Positions 34,175 to 43,513 of a stretch of 64,000 nt of DNA are shown here, in pieces. Made by a program: the position numbers and the translations under genes. How positions within the stretch are numbered: the first letter of the stretch is position 1; the number at the start of each line of letters is the position of its first letter. This DNA is from Pseudomonas fluorescens (GTDB lineage: Bacteria > Pseudomonadota > Gammaproteobacteria > Pseudomonadales > Pseudomonadaceae), in assembly GCF_005938625.1 (NCBI RefSeq), contig NZ_VCNJ01000044.1, positions 1-64,000 of the forward strand, read 5' to 3'. The notes under the pieces were generated by a model. It did no database searches, was not told where the DNA came from, and was given only the letters and a program-made list of their open reading frames with translations.

Positions 34175-35629
34175 GTGATCCAGTTTTTACTTAACCAGGA
34201 ACTCCGTAGCGAGCACGCCCTGGACCCGAATCTGACCGTGCTCAATTACCTGCGTGAACACGTTGGTAAATCCGGCACTAAAGAAGGTTGCGCCAGCGGT
34301 GACTGCGGCGCCTGCACCGTGGTGGTCGGCGAGTTGCAAACGGATGACGAGGGTCGCGAACACATTCGCTATCGCAGCCTCAATTCGTGCCTGACCTTTG
34401 TGTCGTCGCTGCACGGCAAACAACTGATCAGCGTCGAAGACCTCAAGCACAAAGGCGAACTGCACAGCGTGCAGAAAGCCATGGTCGAGTGCCACGGTTC
34501 GCAATGCGGTTTCTGCACCCCCGGCTTCGTCATGTCGCTGTTCGCCCTGCAAAAGAACAGCGATGCACCGGATCACGCCAAGGCTCACGAAGCGCTGGCC
34601 GGCAACCTCTGCCGCTGCACTGGCTACCGGCCGATTCTGGCCGCTGCCGAGCAATCCTGCTGCGGCAAGCAACCGGATCAATTCGATGCCCGCGAAGCGG
34701 ACACCATCGCCCGCCTCAAAGCCATCGCACCGACCGATATCGGCGAACTCAACAGCGGCGACAAGCGCTGCCTGGTGCCGCTGACCGTCGCCGATCTGGC
34801 TGACCTCTACGATGCTTATCCACAAGCGCGCCTGCTCGCCGGCGGCACCGATCTGGCACTGGAAGTCACCCAGTTTCACCGCACCCTGCCGGTGATGATC
34901 TACGTCGGCAACGTCGCAGAAATGAAGCGCATCGAAACCTTCGAAGACCGCATCGAAATCGGCGCCGCCACTGCCCTCTCCGACTGCTACGAAGCGCTGA
35001 ACGCCGAGTACCCGGACTTCGGCGAACTGCTGCACCGCTTCGCCTCGCTGCAAATCCGCAATCAGGGCACCCTCGGCGGCAACATCGGCAACGCCTCGCC
35101 CATCGGTGACTCGCCACCGCTGCTGATCGCCCTCGGCGCGCAGGTGGTGCTGTGCAAAGGTGAAACCCGCCGCACCCTGAACCTTGACGATTACTTCATC
35201 GACTACAAAGTCACGGCCCGTCAGGAAAGTGAATTCATCGAGAAGATCATCGTGCCGCGCGCCAGCGCCGAGCAGTTGTTCCGCGCCTACAAAGTCTCCA
35301 AGCGTCTGGACGATGACATCTCCGCCGTCTGCGCCGCGTTCAACCTGCGCGTCGAAAATGGCGTGATCACCGACGCGCGCATGGCCTTCGGCGGTATGGC
35401 AGCCATTCCGAAACGCGCTGCCCATTGTGAAGCTGCGCTGATCGGCGCGCCGTTCAACAATTCCGCGGTCGAACGTGCCTGCGCCGCACTGGCGGAGGAT
35501 TTCACCCCGCTCTCGGACTTCCGCGCCAGCAAGGAATATCGCCTGCTCAGCGCGCAGAACCTGCTGCGTAAATACTTCATCGAACTGCAAACACCGCACA
35601 TCGAGACTCGGGTGACCGCTTATGTCTAA
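34175..35629 (+). CDS. xdhA: Xanthine dehydrogenase small subunit (2Fe-2S and FAD)
   Basis: A 484-residue subunit of xanthine dehydrogenase, which oxidises hypoxanthine and xanthine to urate. The N-terminal plant-type [2Fe-2S] domain has GCASGDCGACTVV. The second helical cluster domain has CGFCTPGF and NLCRCTGYRP. After about residue 190 comes the FAD-binding domain (ARLLAGGTDLALEVTQ; RNQGTLGGNIGNASPIGD). The GTG start at 34175 has GAGG at a good distance. xdhB starts 8 nt before its stop. Confidence 0.95.
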   Translation: MIQFLLNQELRSEHALDPNLTVLNYLREHVGKSGTKEGCASGDCGACTVVVGELQTDDEGREHIRYRSLNSCLTFVSSLHGKQLISVEDLKHKGELHSVQKAMVECHGSQCGFCTPGFVMSLFALQKNSDAPDHAKAHEALAGNLCRCTGYRPILAAAEQSCCGKQPDQFDAREADTIARLKAIAPTDIGELNSGDKRCLVPLTVADLADLYDAYPQARLLAGGTDLALEVTQFHRTLPVMIYVGNVAEMKRIETFEDRIEIGAATALSDCYEALNAEYPDFGELLHRFASLQIRNQGTLGGNIGNASPIGDSPPLLIALGAQVVLCKGETRRTLNLDDYFIDYKVTARQESEFIEKIIVPRASAEQLFRAYKVSKRLDDDISAVCAAFNLRVENGVITDARMAFGGMAAIPKRAAHCEAALIGAPFNNSAVERACAALAEDFTPLSDFRASKEYRLLSAQNLLRKYFIELQTPHIETRVTAYV

Positions 35630-38015
35630 CCATCACGGCGTAGAGAAAACTCAAGCTGAACTGGCTGAATTGTTCGCCAAGGACCTGACTTCCGGTGTCG
35701 GCCGCAGCGTCAAGCACGACAGCGCCGCCAAGCACGTGTCCGGTGAAGCGCAGTACATCGATGACCGTCTGGAATTCCCCAACCAGTTGCACCTGTACGC
35801 ACGCATGTCGGACCGCGCCCACGCGAAAATCATCAGCATCGACACCAAGCCGTGCTATGCCTTCGAAGGCGTGCGCATCGCCATCACCCACGAAGACGTG
35901 CCGGGCCTGAAAGACATCGGCCCGCTGATGCCGGGCGACCCGCTGCTGGCCATCGATGACGTGCAATTCGTCGGTCAACCGGTGCTCGCCGTCGCGGCGA
36001 AAGACCTGGAAACCGCGCGCAAAGCGGCGATGGCTGCAATCATCGAATACGAAGACCTCGAACCTGTGCTCGACGTGGTTGAAGCCCTGCGCAAACGCCA
36101 TTTCGTTCTCGACAGCCACACCCATCAGCGCGGTGATTCGGTTTCTGCGCTGGCAACCGCTGAACACCGCATTCAAGGCACGCTGCACATTGGCGGTCAG
36201 GAACACTTCTACCTGGAGACGCAAATCTCCTCGGTGATGCCGACCGAAGATGGCGGCATGATCGTTTACTGCTCGACGCAGAACCCGACCGAAGTGCAGA
36301 AACTGGTCGCCGAAGTGCTCGACGTGTCGATGAACAAAATCGTTGTCGACATGCGCCGCATGGGCGGTGGTTTCGGTGGCAAGGAAACTCAAGCGGCCAG
36401 CCCGGCGTGCCTGTGCGCCGTGGTTGCACACCTCACCGGCCAACCGACGAAGATGCGCCTGCCGCGCGTCGAAGACATGCTGATGACCGGCAAGCGTCAC
36501 CCGTTTTACGTCGAGTACGACGTCGGCTTCGACAGCACCGGGCGCCTGCACGGGATCAACATGGATCTGGCCGGCAACTGCGGCTGCTCGCCGGACTTGT
36601 CCGCCTCGATCGTTGACCGCGCGATGTTCCACTCGGACAACTCGTACTACCTCGGTGATGCGACCATCAACGGTCACCGCTGCAAGACCAACACCGCGTC
36701 GAATACCGCTTACCGTGGTTTCGGTGGCCCGCAAGGCATGGTCGCGATCGAAGAAGTGATGGACGCGATTGCCCGTCACCTGCAACTCGATCCGCTCGCC
36801 GTGCGCAAGGCCAACTACTACGGCAAGACCGAGCGCAACGTCACCCATTACTACCAGACCGTCGAGCACAACATGCTCGAGGAAATGACTGCTGAACTGG
36901 AAGAAAGCAGCCAGTATCACGAACGCCGCGAAGCAATTCGTCGCTACAACGCCAACAGCCCGATCCTGAAAAAAGGCCTGGCGCTGACTCCGGTGAAATT
37001 CGGTATTTCCTTTACCGCCAGCTTCTTGAACCAGGCCGGTGCGCTGATCCATATCTACACCGACGGCAGCATCCACCTGAACCACGGCGGCACAGAAATG
37101 GGCCAGGGTCTGAACACCAAAGTCGCGCAGGTCGTGGCCGAAGTGTTCCAGGTCGAAATCGACCGCGTGCAGATCACCGCGACCAACACCGACAAGGTGC
37201 CGAACACCTCGCCAACGGCGGCGTCCAGCGGTGCGGACTTGAACGGTAAAGCGGCGCAGAACGCGGCAGAGATTATCAAGAAACGTCTGGTCGAATTCGC
37301 TGCCCGCCACTTTAAAGTCACTGAAGAAGACGTCGAATTCCACAACGGTCACGTTCGGGTTCGCGACCATATTCTGACTTTCGAAGCGCTGATCCAGCAG
37401 GCGTATTTCAATCAGGTGTCGCTGTCGAGCACTGGCTTCTACAAGACGCCGAAGATCTATTACGACCGCAGCCAGGCGCGTGGCCGTCCGTTCTACTACT
37501 TCGCCTTCGGCGCGGCGTGCTGCGAAGTGATCGTCGACACCCTGACCGGCGAATACAAGATGCTGCGCACCGATATTCTTCACGACGTCGGCGCCTCGCT
37601 GAACCCGTCCATTGACATCGGTCAGGTCGAGGGTGGTTTCATCCAGGGCATGGGCTGGCTGACCATGGAGGAGCTGGTCTGGAACAACAAAGGCAAGCTG
37701 ATGACCAACGGCCCGGCCAGCTACAAGATCCCGGCGGTGGCGGACATGCCGCTGGATCTGCGGGTGAAACTGGTGGAAAACCGCAAGAACCCGGAAGACA
37801 CGGTGTTTCATTCCAAAGCTGTCGGTGAGCCGCCGTTCATGCTCGGGATTGCGTCGTGGTGTGCGATCAAGGATGCGGTGGCGAGTCTCGGTGACTACAA
37901 GCATCAGCCGCAGATCGATGCGCCGGCGACCCCGGAGCGGGTGTTGTGGGGGTGTGAGCAGATGCGTCAGTTGAAAGCGGTGAAAGCCGTTGAAGCTGAA
38001 ACCGAGGTTGTTTGA
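35622..38015 (+). CDS. xdhB: Xanthine dehydrogenase molybdopterin-binding large subunit
   Basis: A 797-residue catalytic subunit carrying the Mo-molybdopterin cofactor. GQEHFYLETQ, RMGGGFGGKETQA and YRGFGGPQGMVAIEEVMD bind cofactor and substrate. The catalytic Glu is in AVGEPPFMLG near the C terminus (about residue 744). It overlaps xdhA by 8 nt (translational coupling). A family A repeat begins 1 nt after its stop and fills the gap to xdhC. Confidence 0.95.
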   Translation: MSNHHGVEKTQAELAELFAKDLTSGVGRSVKHDSAAKHVSGEAQYIDDRLEFPNQLHLYARMSDRAHAKIISIDTKPCYAFEGVRIAITHEDVPGLKDIGPLMPGDPLLAIDDVQFVGQPVLAVAAKDLETARKAAMAAIIEYEDLEPVLDVVEALRKRHFVLDSHTHQRGDSVSALATAEHRIQGTLHIGGQEHFYLETQISSVMPTEDGGMIVYCSTQNPTEVQKLVAEVLDVSMNKIVVDMRRMGGGFGGKETQAASPACLCAVVAHLTGQPTKMRLPRVEDMLMTGKRHPFYVEYDVGFDSTGRLHGINMDLAGNCGCSPDLSASIVDRAMFHSDNSYYLGDATINGHRCKTNTASNTAYRGFGGPQGMVAIEEVMDAIARHLQLDPLAVRKANYYGKTERNVTHYYQTVEHNMLEEMTAELEESSQYHERREAIRRYNANSPILKKGLALTPVKFGISFTASFLNQAGALIHIYTDGSIHLNHGGTEMGQGLNTKVAQVVAEVFQVEIDRVQITATNTDKVPNTSPTAASSGADLNGKAAQNAAEIIKKRLVEFAARHFKVTEEDVEFHNGHVRVRDHILTFEALIQQAYFNQVSLSSTGFYKTPKIYYDRSQARGRPFYYFAFGAACCEVIVDTLTGEYKMLRTDILHDVGASLNPSIDIGQVEGGFIQGMGWLTMEELVWNNKGKLMTNGPASYKIPAVADMPLDLRVKLVENRKNPEDTVFHSKAVGEPPFMLGIASWCAIKDAVASLGDYKHQPQIDAPATPERVLWGCEQMRQLKAVKAVEAETEVV

Positions 38016-38016
38016 T

Positions 38017-38129
38017 GATCGTTCCCACGCTCTGCGTGGGAATGCAGCCCGCGACGCTCTGCGTCGCATCCTGAACAGCGGACGCGGAGCGTCCAGTGAT
38101 GCATTCCCACGCAGAGCGTGGGAACGATC
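38017..38129. repeat. Large palindromic repeat, family A, copy 4
   Basis: GATCGTTCCCACGCTCTGCG... to ...CGCAGAGCGTGGGAACGATC, inside the xdhB-xdhC intercistronic gap. It would fold in the operon mRNA and separate the two genes for stability or translation. Confidence 0.92.
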
Positions 38130-38141
38130 TGAGAGGTGTGT

Positions 38142-38999
38142 ATGTACAACTGGATCGACGCCCTCGCCGACCTGCAGAACCAGGGCGAACCCTGCGTTCT
38201 GGTGACGATCATCGAAGAACTCGGCTCGACGCCACGCAACGCCGGTTCGAAAATGGTCATCAGCGCTAACCAGAGTTTCGACACCATCGGTGGCGGGCAC
38301 CTGGAATACAAAGCCATGCAGATCGCCCGCGAGATGCTCGCCAGCGGTAAGCAGGACACCCATCTGGAGCGCTTCAGCCTCGGCGCCAGCCTGGGCCAGT
38401 GCTGCGGCGGCGCCACCGTGTTGCTGTTCGAACCGATGGGCCAGGTGCAGGCGCAGATCGCTGTGTTCGGTGCCGGCCATGTTGGCCGCGCCTTGGTGCC
38501 GCTGCTCGCCAGCCTGCCCTGCCGGGTACGCTGGATCGATTCGCGCGAGGCCGAATTCCCCGAACACATCCCCCACGGCGTGCGTAAAATCGTCGCCGAA
38601 GAGCCTGTGGATGAAATCGATGAGCTGCCCGTCGGCAGTTATTGCATCGTCATGACCCACAACCATCAGCTCGACCTTGAACTCACTGCCGCGATTCTCA
38701 AGCGCAACGACTTCGCCTACTTCGGCCTGATCGGTTCGAAGACCAAACGCGCGAAGTTCGAACACCGTTTGCGTGATCGCGGTTTCGACAGCAGCGTCGT
38801 GCAACGCATGCGCTGCCCGATGGGCATCGGCGAAGTCAAAGGCAAACTGCCTGTGGAAATCGCCATCTCCATCGCCGGCGAAATCATCGCCACCTATAAC
38901 GCTAACTTCGGCCAGCAGACTGCCAGCGCCGAACCGATTGCCAAACTGCTGCCGGTTTCGCGGCGCAGTCAGGCGACCAAACTCAAAGCCTCAAACTGA
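38142..38999 (+). CDS. xdhC: Xanthine dehydrogenase accessory protein XdhC
   Basis: A 285-residue protein that binds the molybdenum cofactor, has it sulfurated and inserts it in XdhB. The N-terminal XdhC/CoxI domain has GSTPRNAGSKMV and GGGHLEYKAMQ. A Rossmann-like C-terminal domain (QIAVFGAGHVGRALVPLL; YFGLIGSKTKRAKF) follows. ATG 38142 has GAGAGG 6 nt upstream; the GTG at 38136 is less likely. It lies 13 nt before guaD. Confidence 0.94.
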   Translation: MYNWIDALADLQNQGEPCVLVTIIEELGSTPRNAGSKMVISANQSFDTIGGGHLEYKAMQIAREMLASGKQDTHLERFSLGASLGQCCGGATVLLFEPMGQVQAQIAVFGAGHVGRALVPLLASLPCRVRWIDSREAEFPEHIPHGVRKIVAEEPVDEIDELPVGSYCIVMTHNHQLDLELTAAILKRNDFAYFGLIGSKTKRAKFEHRLRDRGFDSSVVQRMRCPMGIGEVKGKLPVEIAISIAGEIIATYNANFGQQTASAEPIAKLLPVSRRSQATKLKASN

Positions 39000-39012
39000 T
39001 TAGAGAACCCTC

Positions 39013-40317
39013 ATGCCTCTGACTCGCAAAGCCTACCGCGCTGCCATCCTGCACAGCATTGCCGACCCCGCCGAAGTCGGGATCGAAGCCTCCTACGAAT
39101 ATTTCGAGGATGGCCTGCTGGTGGTCGATGGCGGCAAGATCAGCGCCCTTGGCCACGCCAGTGATTTGCTGCCGACCCTGCCGGCGGACATCGAAATCGA
39201 GCATTACCAAGACGCGCTGATTACTCCGGGCTTCATCGACACCCACATTCACTTGCCGCAAACCGGCATGGTCGGCGCCTACGGCGAGCAACTGCTCGAC
39301 TGGCTGAACACCTACACCTTTCCGTGCGAAAGCCAGTTCGGCGACAAGGCCCACGCCGATGACGTCGCCGACATTTTCATCAAGGAACTGCTGCGCAACG
39401 GCACCACCACCGCGCTGGTGTTCGGCAGCGTCCACCCGCAGTCGGTGAACTCGTTTTTCGAAAAGGCCGAGAAGCTCGACCTGCGCATGATCGCCGGCAA
39501 GGTGATGATGGACCGCAACGCCCCGGACTACCTGACCGACACCGCTGAATCGAGCTACGTCGAGAGCAAGGCGCTGATCGAGCGCTGGCATGGCAAGGGT
39601 CGTCTGCACTACGCGGTCACTCCGCGTTTCGCGCCGACCAGCACCCCGGAACAGCTGACCCTCGCCGGCCAACTGCTGACCGAGTATCCGGATCTGTACA
39701 TGCAGACCCACATCAGCGAGAACCTCAAGGAAATCGAGTGGGTCAAGGAGCTGTTCCCGGAGCGCAAGGGTTACCTCGACGTTTACGACCACTACCAATT
39801 GCTCGGCGAGCGTTCGGTGTTCGCTCACGGCGTGCACCTGTGCGACGAAGAATGCGCGCGTCTGGCAGAAACCGGCTCGGCGATCTCGTTCTGCCCGACT
39901 TCGAACTTCTTCTTGGGCAGCGGCTTGTTCAACTTGCCGATGGCCGAGAAGCACAAACTCAATGTCGGTTTGGGTACTGACGTCGGCGGCGGTACCAGTT
40001 TCTCGCTGCTGCAGACGCTGAACGAAGCGTACAAAGTGATGCAACTGCAAGGTGCACGCCTGAGCCCGTTCAAGTCGCTGTATCTGGCGACCCTGGGCGG
40101 CGCGCGGGCGCTGCGTCTGGAAGACAAGATCGGCAACCTGCAACCGGGTTCCGACGCTGACTTCCTGGTGCTGGATTACAACGCCACGCCGCTGCTGAGC
40201 TATCGCTTGAAGCAGGCCAACAACATTGCCGAGACGTTGTTTGTGTTGATGACGCTGGGCGATGACCGCACGGTGCAGCAGACGTATGCGGCGGGTGCGC
40301 TGGTGCATCAGCGCTAA
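39013..40317 (+). CDS. guaD: Guanine deaminase
   Basis: A 434-residue amidohydrolase deaminating guanine to xanthine, the substrate of XdhAB. The metal-binding FIDTHIHLPQTGMVG (HxH) lies near residue 80. Later metal and catalytic positions are in QTHISENLKE and GLGTDVGGGTSFSLL. It ends the xdhABC-guaD operon and shares its promoter, with only 13 nt after xdhC. A family A repeat and a terminator follow. Confidence 0.95.
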   Translation: MPLTRKAYRAAILHSIADPAEVGIEASYEYFEDGLLVVDGGKISALGHASDLLPTLPADIEIEHYQDALITPGFIDTHIHLPQTGMVGAYGEQLLDWLNTYTFPCESQFGDKAHADDVADIFIKELLRNGTTTALVFGSVHPQSVNSFFEKAEKLDLRMIAGKVMMDRNAPDYLTDTAESSYVESKALIERWHGKGRLHYAVTPRFAPTSTPEQLTLAGQLLTEYPDLYMQTHISENLKEIEWVKELFPERKGYLDVYDHYQLLGERSVFAHGVHLCDEECARLAETGSAISFCPTSNFFLGSGLFNLPMAEKHKLNVGLGTDVGGGTSFSLLQTLNEAYKVMQLQGARLSPFKSLYLATLGGARALRLEDKIGNLQPGSDADFLVLDYNATPLLSYRLKQANNIAETLFVLMTLGDDRTVQQTYAAGALVHQR

Positions 40318-40332
40318 TTTCCCCCGGGCCAT

Positions 40333-40434
40333 GATCGTTCCCACGCTCTGCGTGGGAATGCAGCCCGTGACGCTCCGCGTCACTGGACGCGGAGCGTCCC
40401 CAGAGGCGTTCCCACGCAGAGCGTGGGAACGATC
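40333..40434. repeat. Large palindromic repeat, family A, copy 5
   Basis: GATCGTTCCCACGCTCTGCG... to ...CGCAGAGCGTGGGAACGATC between guaD and the convergent GntR gene. Inner arms: GTGACGCTCCGCGTCAC and GGACGCGGAGCGTCC. Confidence 0.92.
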
Positions 40435-40444
40435 AGACAGGCAC

Positions 40445-40483
40445 AAAAAATCCCCCGCAACTTTTCAGCTGCGGGGGATTTTT
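40445..40483. terminator. Bidirectional terminator between guaD and gntR
   Basis: AAAAAATCCCCCGCA - ACTTTTCAGC - TGCGGGGGATTTTT; stem CCCCCGCA/TGCGGGGG with A and T tracts on both sides. Confidence 0.92.
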
Positions 40484-40494
40484 CTATTGGTCAG

Positions 40495-41259
40495 TTAGAG
40501 CTTGGCCGCTGGACGCCCAGGCTTCTTGGTCTGCAACAAATGCGAGAACACCGCATGCAGATCATCCGACGCGCCTTCCTCGTCGAGGTTGAGCTTGCTG
40601 TCGATGTGATCCATGTGATGCATCATCAAATTCACCGCCAACTCACCGTCGCGTTTCTCGATCGCGTCGATCAACTGGGTGTGTTCGTCGTACGAGCAGT
40701 GCGAACGGTTGCCGCTTTCATACTGAGCGATGATCAGCGATGTCTGCGAAACGAGGCTGCGCTGGAAGCTGATCAACGGTGCGTTCATCGCCGCTTCCGC
40801 CAGTTTCAGGTGGAACTCGCCCGACAGACGAATACCGGCGCCGCGATCGCCACGGGAGAAGCTGTCGCGCTCGTCGTTGACCATCTGCCGCAGCTCAGCG
40901 ATCTGCTCGGCAGTGGCGTGTTGCACCGCCAACTCAGTGATCGCGCGCTCGACCAGACGGCGAGCGAGAAACACCTGACGCGCTTCTTCTACACTCGGGC
41001 TGGCGACCACGGCGCCACGGTTCGGCCGCAACAGCACGACGCCTTCATGGGCCAGACGCGAGAGGGCGCGGCGAATGATGGTGCGGCTGACCCCGAAGAT
41101 TTCCCCCAGCGCTTCTTCGCTCAATTTTGTGCCGGGCGCCAGACGCTGTTCGAGGATGGCCTCGAAGATATGCGCGTAGACAATATCGTCCTGGGTTCCG
41201 CTGCGGCCGGCTTTGCCTGCTCGCGGTTGTTTCTTGAGGGGTTGCAACTGTTCGTTCAT
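40495..41259 (-). CDS. GntR-family regulator (FCD subfamily) next to guaD
   Basis: A 254-residue regulator. After a basic N-terminal tail (QPLKKQPRAGKAGRSGTQ) comes the winged helix (IFEAILEQRLAPGTKLSEEA, recognition helix SRTIIRRALSRLAHEG), then a helical FCD domain with probable metal-binding residues (GIRLSGEFHLKLAE). The start at 41259 (MNEQLQPL) is chosen because upstream residues are encoded by intergenic sequence. It is convergent with the guaD operon and divergent from the BenE-type transporter, and could control either. FCD regulators near xdh-guaD often respond to purine catabolites, but the ligand is not visible here. Confidence 0.9.
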   Translation of the reverse strand: MNEQLQPLKKQPRAGKAGRSGTQDDIVYAHIFEAILEQRLAPGTKLSEEALGEIFGVSRTIIRRALSRLAHEGVVLLRPNRGAVVASPSVEEARQVFLARRLVERAITELAVQHATAEQIAELRQMVNDERDSFSRGDRGAGIRLSGEFHLKLAEAAMNAPLISFQRSLVSQTSLIIAQYESGNRSHCSYDEHTQLIDAIEKRDGELAVNLMMHHMDHIDSKLNLDEEGASDDLHAVFSHLLQTKKPGRPAAKL

Positions 41260-41613
41260 GGGCACTCGAGTCGGGAGAACTGCGGCGAATAGACCGTGAC
41301 TGTAATACGGCACAGTAGGTCGCTGGCAAGTATCGCGTAAAAAACAGCGCGATTGTACACAATGGAAGGTGGCAACACGACTGTACGGCTGTTTGTGACT
41401 TCGGCTGTATTGCAACGATCCGTTACGATTGAGTTTAGGCTTGATCACAGAATCCGCCGCCAGAACACCACCTCCCCTGTAGGAGCTGCCGAAGGCTGCG
41501 ATCTTTTGACTTTGATTTTGAGAAGCAAGATCAACAGATCGCGGCCTTCGGCAGCTCATACAAGGGTTTGCGTCATGGCGGACATCTTCATTGGTATAAG
41601 GAACACCGTTGTC
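41260..41613. other. Intergenic region between gntR and the BenE-type gene
   Basis: About 350 nt. It carries divergent start regions, a REP pair (41479-41561) and TGTACACAATGG-type sequence (about 41355) near the gntR side. ACTGTAATACGGCACAGT (41299-41316) is an imperfect palindrome close to the gntR start, a possible operator. Confidence 0.35.
41479..41561. repeat. REP pair, family B, copy 5 (outward orientation)
   Basis: GTAGGAGCTGCCGAAGGCTGCGATC... then ...GATCGCGGCCTTCGGCAGCTCATAC. The order of the two units is reversed relative to the other pairs. Confidence 0.85.
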
Positions 41614-42804
41614 ATGAACGACGCCACGCACACTCGACTGCGCCCCTTGGCCGACACGTCGCCCTCAGCGATCGTCGCCGGTTTCATCGCGATGATGACC
41701 GGCTACACCAGCTCGCTGGTGCTGATGTTCCAGGCCGGGCAAGCGGCGGGTCTCACCAGCGGGCAGATCTCTTCGTGGATCTGGGCGATTTCCATTGGCA
41801 TGGCAGTGTGTTCGATCGGCCTGTCGTTGCGTTATCGCACGCCGATCACCATTGCCTGGTCGACGCCCGGCGCGGCCCTGCTGATTACCAGTCTGGGCGG
41901 TGTCAGTTATGGCGAGGCCATCGGTGCCTACATTACTTGCGCGGTGCTGGTGACCATTTGCGGGCTGACCGGCAGCTTCGAACGGCTGGTGAAAAAGATC
42001 CCGGCTTCGCTCGCTGCTGCATTACTGGCAGGGATTCTGTTCAAGATCGGCAGCGAAATCTTCGTCGCCGCACAGCACCGCACCGGGCTGGTGCTGGGAA
42101 TGTTTTTCACCTATTTGCTGGTCAAACGCCTGTCGCCGCGTTATGCGGTGCTCGCCGCGCTGCTGATCGGCACAGCGCTGTCAGGCTTCATGGGTTTGCT
42201 GGATTTCAGCGGCTTTCATCTGGAAGTGGCGACGCCGGTGTGGACCACGCCGCACTTCTCGCTCGCCGCGACGATCAGCATTGGCATTCCATTGTTCGTC
42301 GTCGCGATGACCTCGCAGAACATGCCCGGCATCGCTGTCCTGCGCGCAGATGGCTACAACGTACCGGCGTCGCCGCTGATCACCACCACCGGCATCGCTT
42401 CACTATTGCTGGCGCCGTTCGGCTCCCACGGCATCAACCTCGCGGCCATCAGCGCGGCGATCTGCACCGGGCCGCACGCCCATGAAGATCGCAACAAGCG
42501 CTACACCGCGGCGGTTTGGTGCGGGATTTTCTACGGGATTGCCGGGGTGTTCGGCGCCACGTTGGCAGCGTTGTTTGCGGCGTTGCCGAAGGAACTGGTG
42601 CTGTCGATTGCCGCATTGGCGCTGTTCGGATCGATCATCAATGGCTTGAGCATTGCGATGACCGAGGTCAAGGAGCGTGAGGCGGCTTTGATTACCTTTA
42701 TGGTCACGGCATCGGGGCTGACGCTGTTTTCCATTGGTTCGGCGTTTTGGGGGATTGTGGCGGGGGTTTTGACGCTGGTGATTCTGAATTGGCGCAAAGC
42801 TTAA
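41614..42804 (+). CDS. BenE-family membrane transporter
   Basis: A 396-residue integral membrane protein with about 12 hydrophobic segments, of the benzoate/H+ symporter (BenE) family. The conserved early TSPSAIVAGFIAMMTGYTSS and central TPVWTTPHFSLAATISIGIPLF are recognisable. The ATG at 41614 is reached after GGA; an upstream in-frame ATG at 41575 would add 13 residues encoded by repeat-flanking DNA. No aromatic catabolism gene is nearby. The neighbours are purine genes and a GntR regulator, so the substrate may differ from benzoate. Confidence 0.88.
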   Translation: MNDATHTRLRPLADTSPSAIVAGFIAMMTGYTSSLVLMFQAGQAAGLTSGQISSWIWAISIGMAVCSIGLSLRYRTPITIAWSTPGAALLITSLGGVSYGEAIGAYITCAVLVTICGLTGSFERLVKKIPASLAAALLAGILFKIGSEIFVAAQHRTGLVLGMFFTYLLVKRLSPRYAVLAALLIGTALSGFMGLLDFSGFHLEVATPVWTTPHFSLAATISIGIPLFVVAMTSQNMPGIAVLRADGYNVPASPLITTTGIASLLLAPFGSHGINLAAISAAICTGPHAHEDRNKRYTAAVWCGIFYGIAGVFGATLAALFAALPKELVLSIAALALFGSIINGLSIAMTEVKEREAALITFMVTASGLTLFSIGSAFWGIVAGVLTLVILNWRKA

Positions 42805-42890
42805 AAGATCGCAGCCTTCGGCAGCTCCTACAGGAGATCGCGCTCCTCTGTAGGAGCTGTCGAGTGAAACGAGGCTGCGATCTTTTGATC
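42803..42890. repeat. REP pair, family B, copy 6
   Basis: AAAAGATCGCAGCCTTCGGCAG... and ...GTCGAGTGAAACGAGGCTGCGATCTTTTGATC, inverted; it starts at the stop codon of the transporter gene. Confidence 0.88.
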
Positions 42891-42894
42891 GACG

Positions 42895-42930
42895 AAAAAA
42901 AAACGGCGACCCTCAGGTCGCCGTTTTTTT
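42895..42930. terminator. Bidirectional terminator between the transporter gene and yggL
   Basis: CGGCGACC - TCA - GGTCGCCG stem, with nine A on the left and seven T on the right. Confidence 0.93.
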
Positions 42931-42935
42931 CAGTA

Positions 42936-43280
42936 TCACTTAGCCGCGTTGATCGGCTTTTCCGGATACCAAACGTCCAGCAACGGGCTGACTTCGTACT
43001 TGGTCAGCTCGGAGCGGGTTTTCAGCCAGGCTTCAACGGCAGCGCGCTGCTCTTCGTTGACCGAGCCACGCTTCTGCAGGCAAACCAGACCGAAGTCGTC
43101 GCCGCCAACATAACCCAGACCATTGGCTTCCATGGCTTCTTTGATGAAGGCTTCGAGGAAAGCGTCAATGGCTTCTTCGGACAAGTCTTCTTTGAAGTCC
43201 AGGTTCAGTTCGAAACCCAGCTCTTGAAATTCATCAACGCACAGTTTTTTGCGCAGACGCTGGGAACGGTTAGTCGCCAT
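42936..43280 (-). CDS. yggL: YggL-family 50S ribosome-binding protein
   Basis: A 114-residue protein of the DUF469/YggL family. The N terminus MATNRSQRLRKKLCVDEFQELGF is followed by the acidic helix DLSEEAIDAFLEAFIKEAME and GLGYVGGDDFGLVC. YggL is reported to associate with the large ribosomal subunit. The start at 43280 gives the family length; the frame extends upstream only through non-conserved sequence. It is divergent from dacB. Confidence 0.9.
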   Translation of the reverse strand: MATNRSQRLRKKLCVDEFQELGFELNLDFKEDLSEEAIDAFLEAFIKEAMEANGLGYVGGDDFGLVCLQKRGSVNEEQRAAVEAWLKTRSELTKYEVSPLLDVWYPEKPINAAK

Positions 43281-43513
43281 TGGAACAATCCTCATAAGTA
43301 TTAACGGCCGGCACTTTACCAGTTTAAGCCGTCGATTGCCCGCCTCTCTGGCCCCTGAAGCCGACCGCCTGTAAAAAAATAACGTATTGGCCGGCCCGGA
43401 CAAGGCACAAGCTGTAACACCTTGGGGCATAATGCCGACACTTTCATGACCGCTGAGGGCTTTTTCATCCATGTCCTCGTTATTTTCCCCTCGACTGTAG
43501 GGTTTTATTTCAT

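Noticed and set aside
35577..38804. 1075-codon open frame opposite xdhB and xdhC
   Set aside because: A GC-rich antisense shadow; the plus strand carries full xanthine dehydrogenase motifs, and the frame runs through a palindromic repeat.
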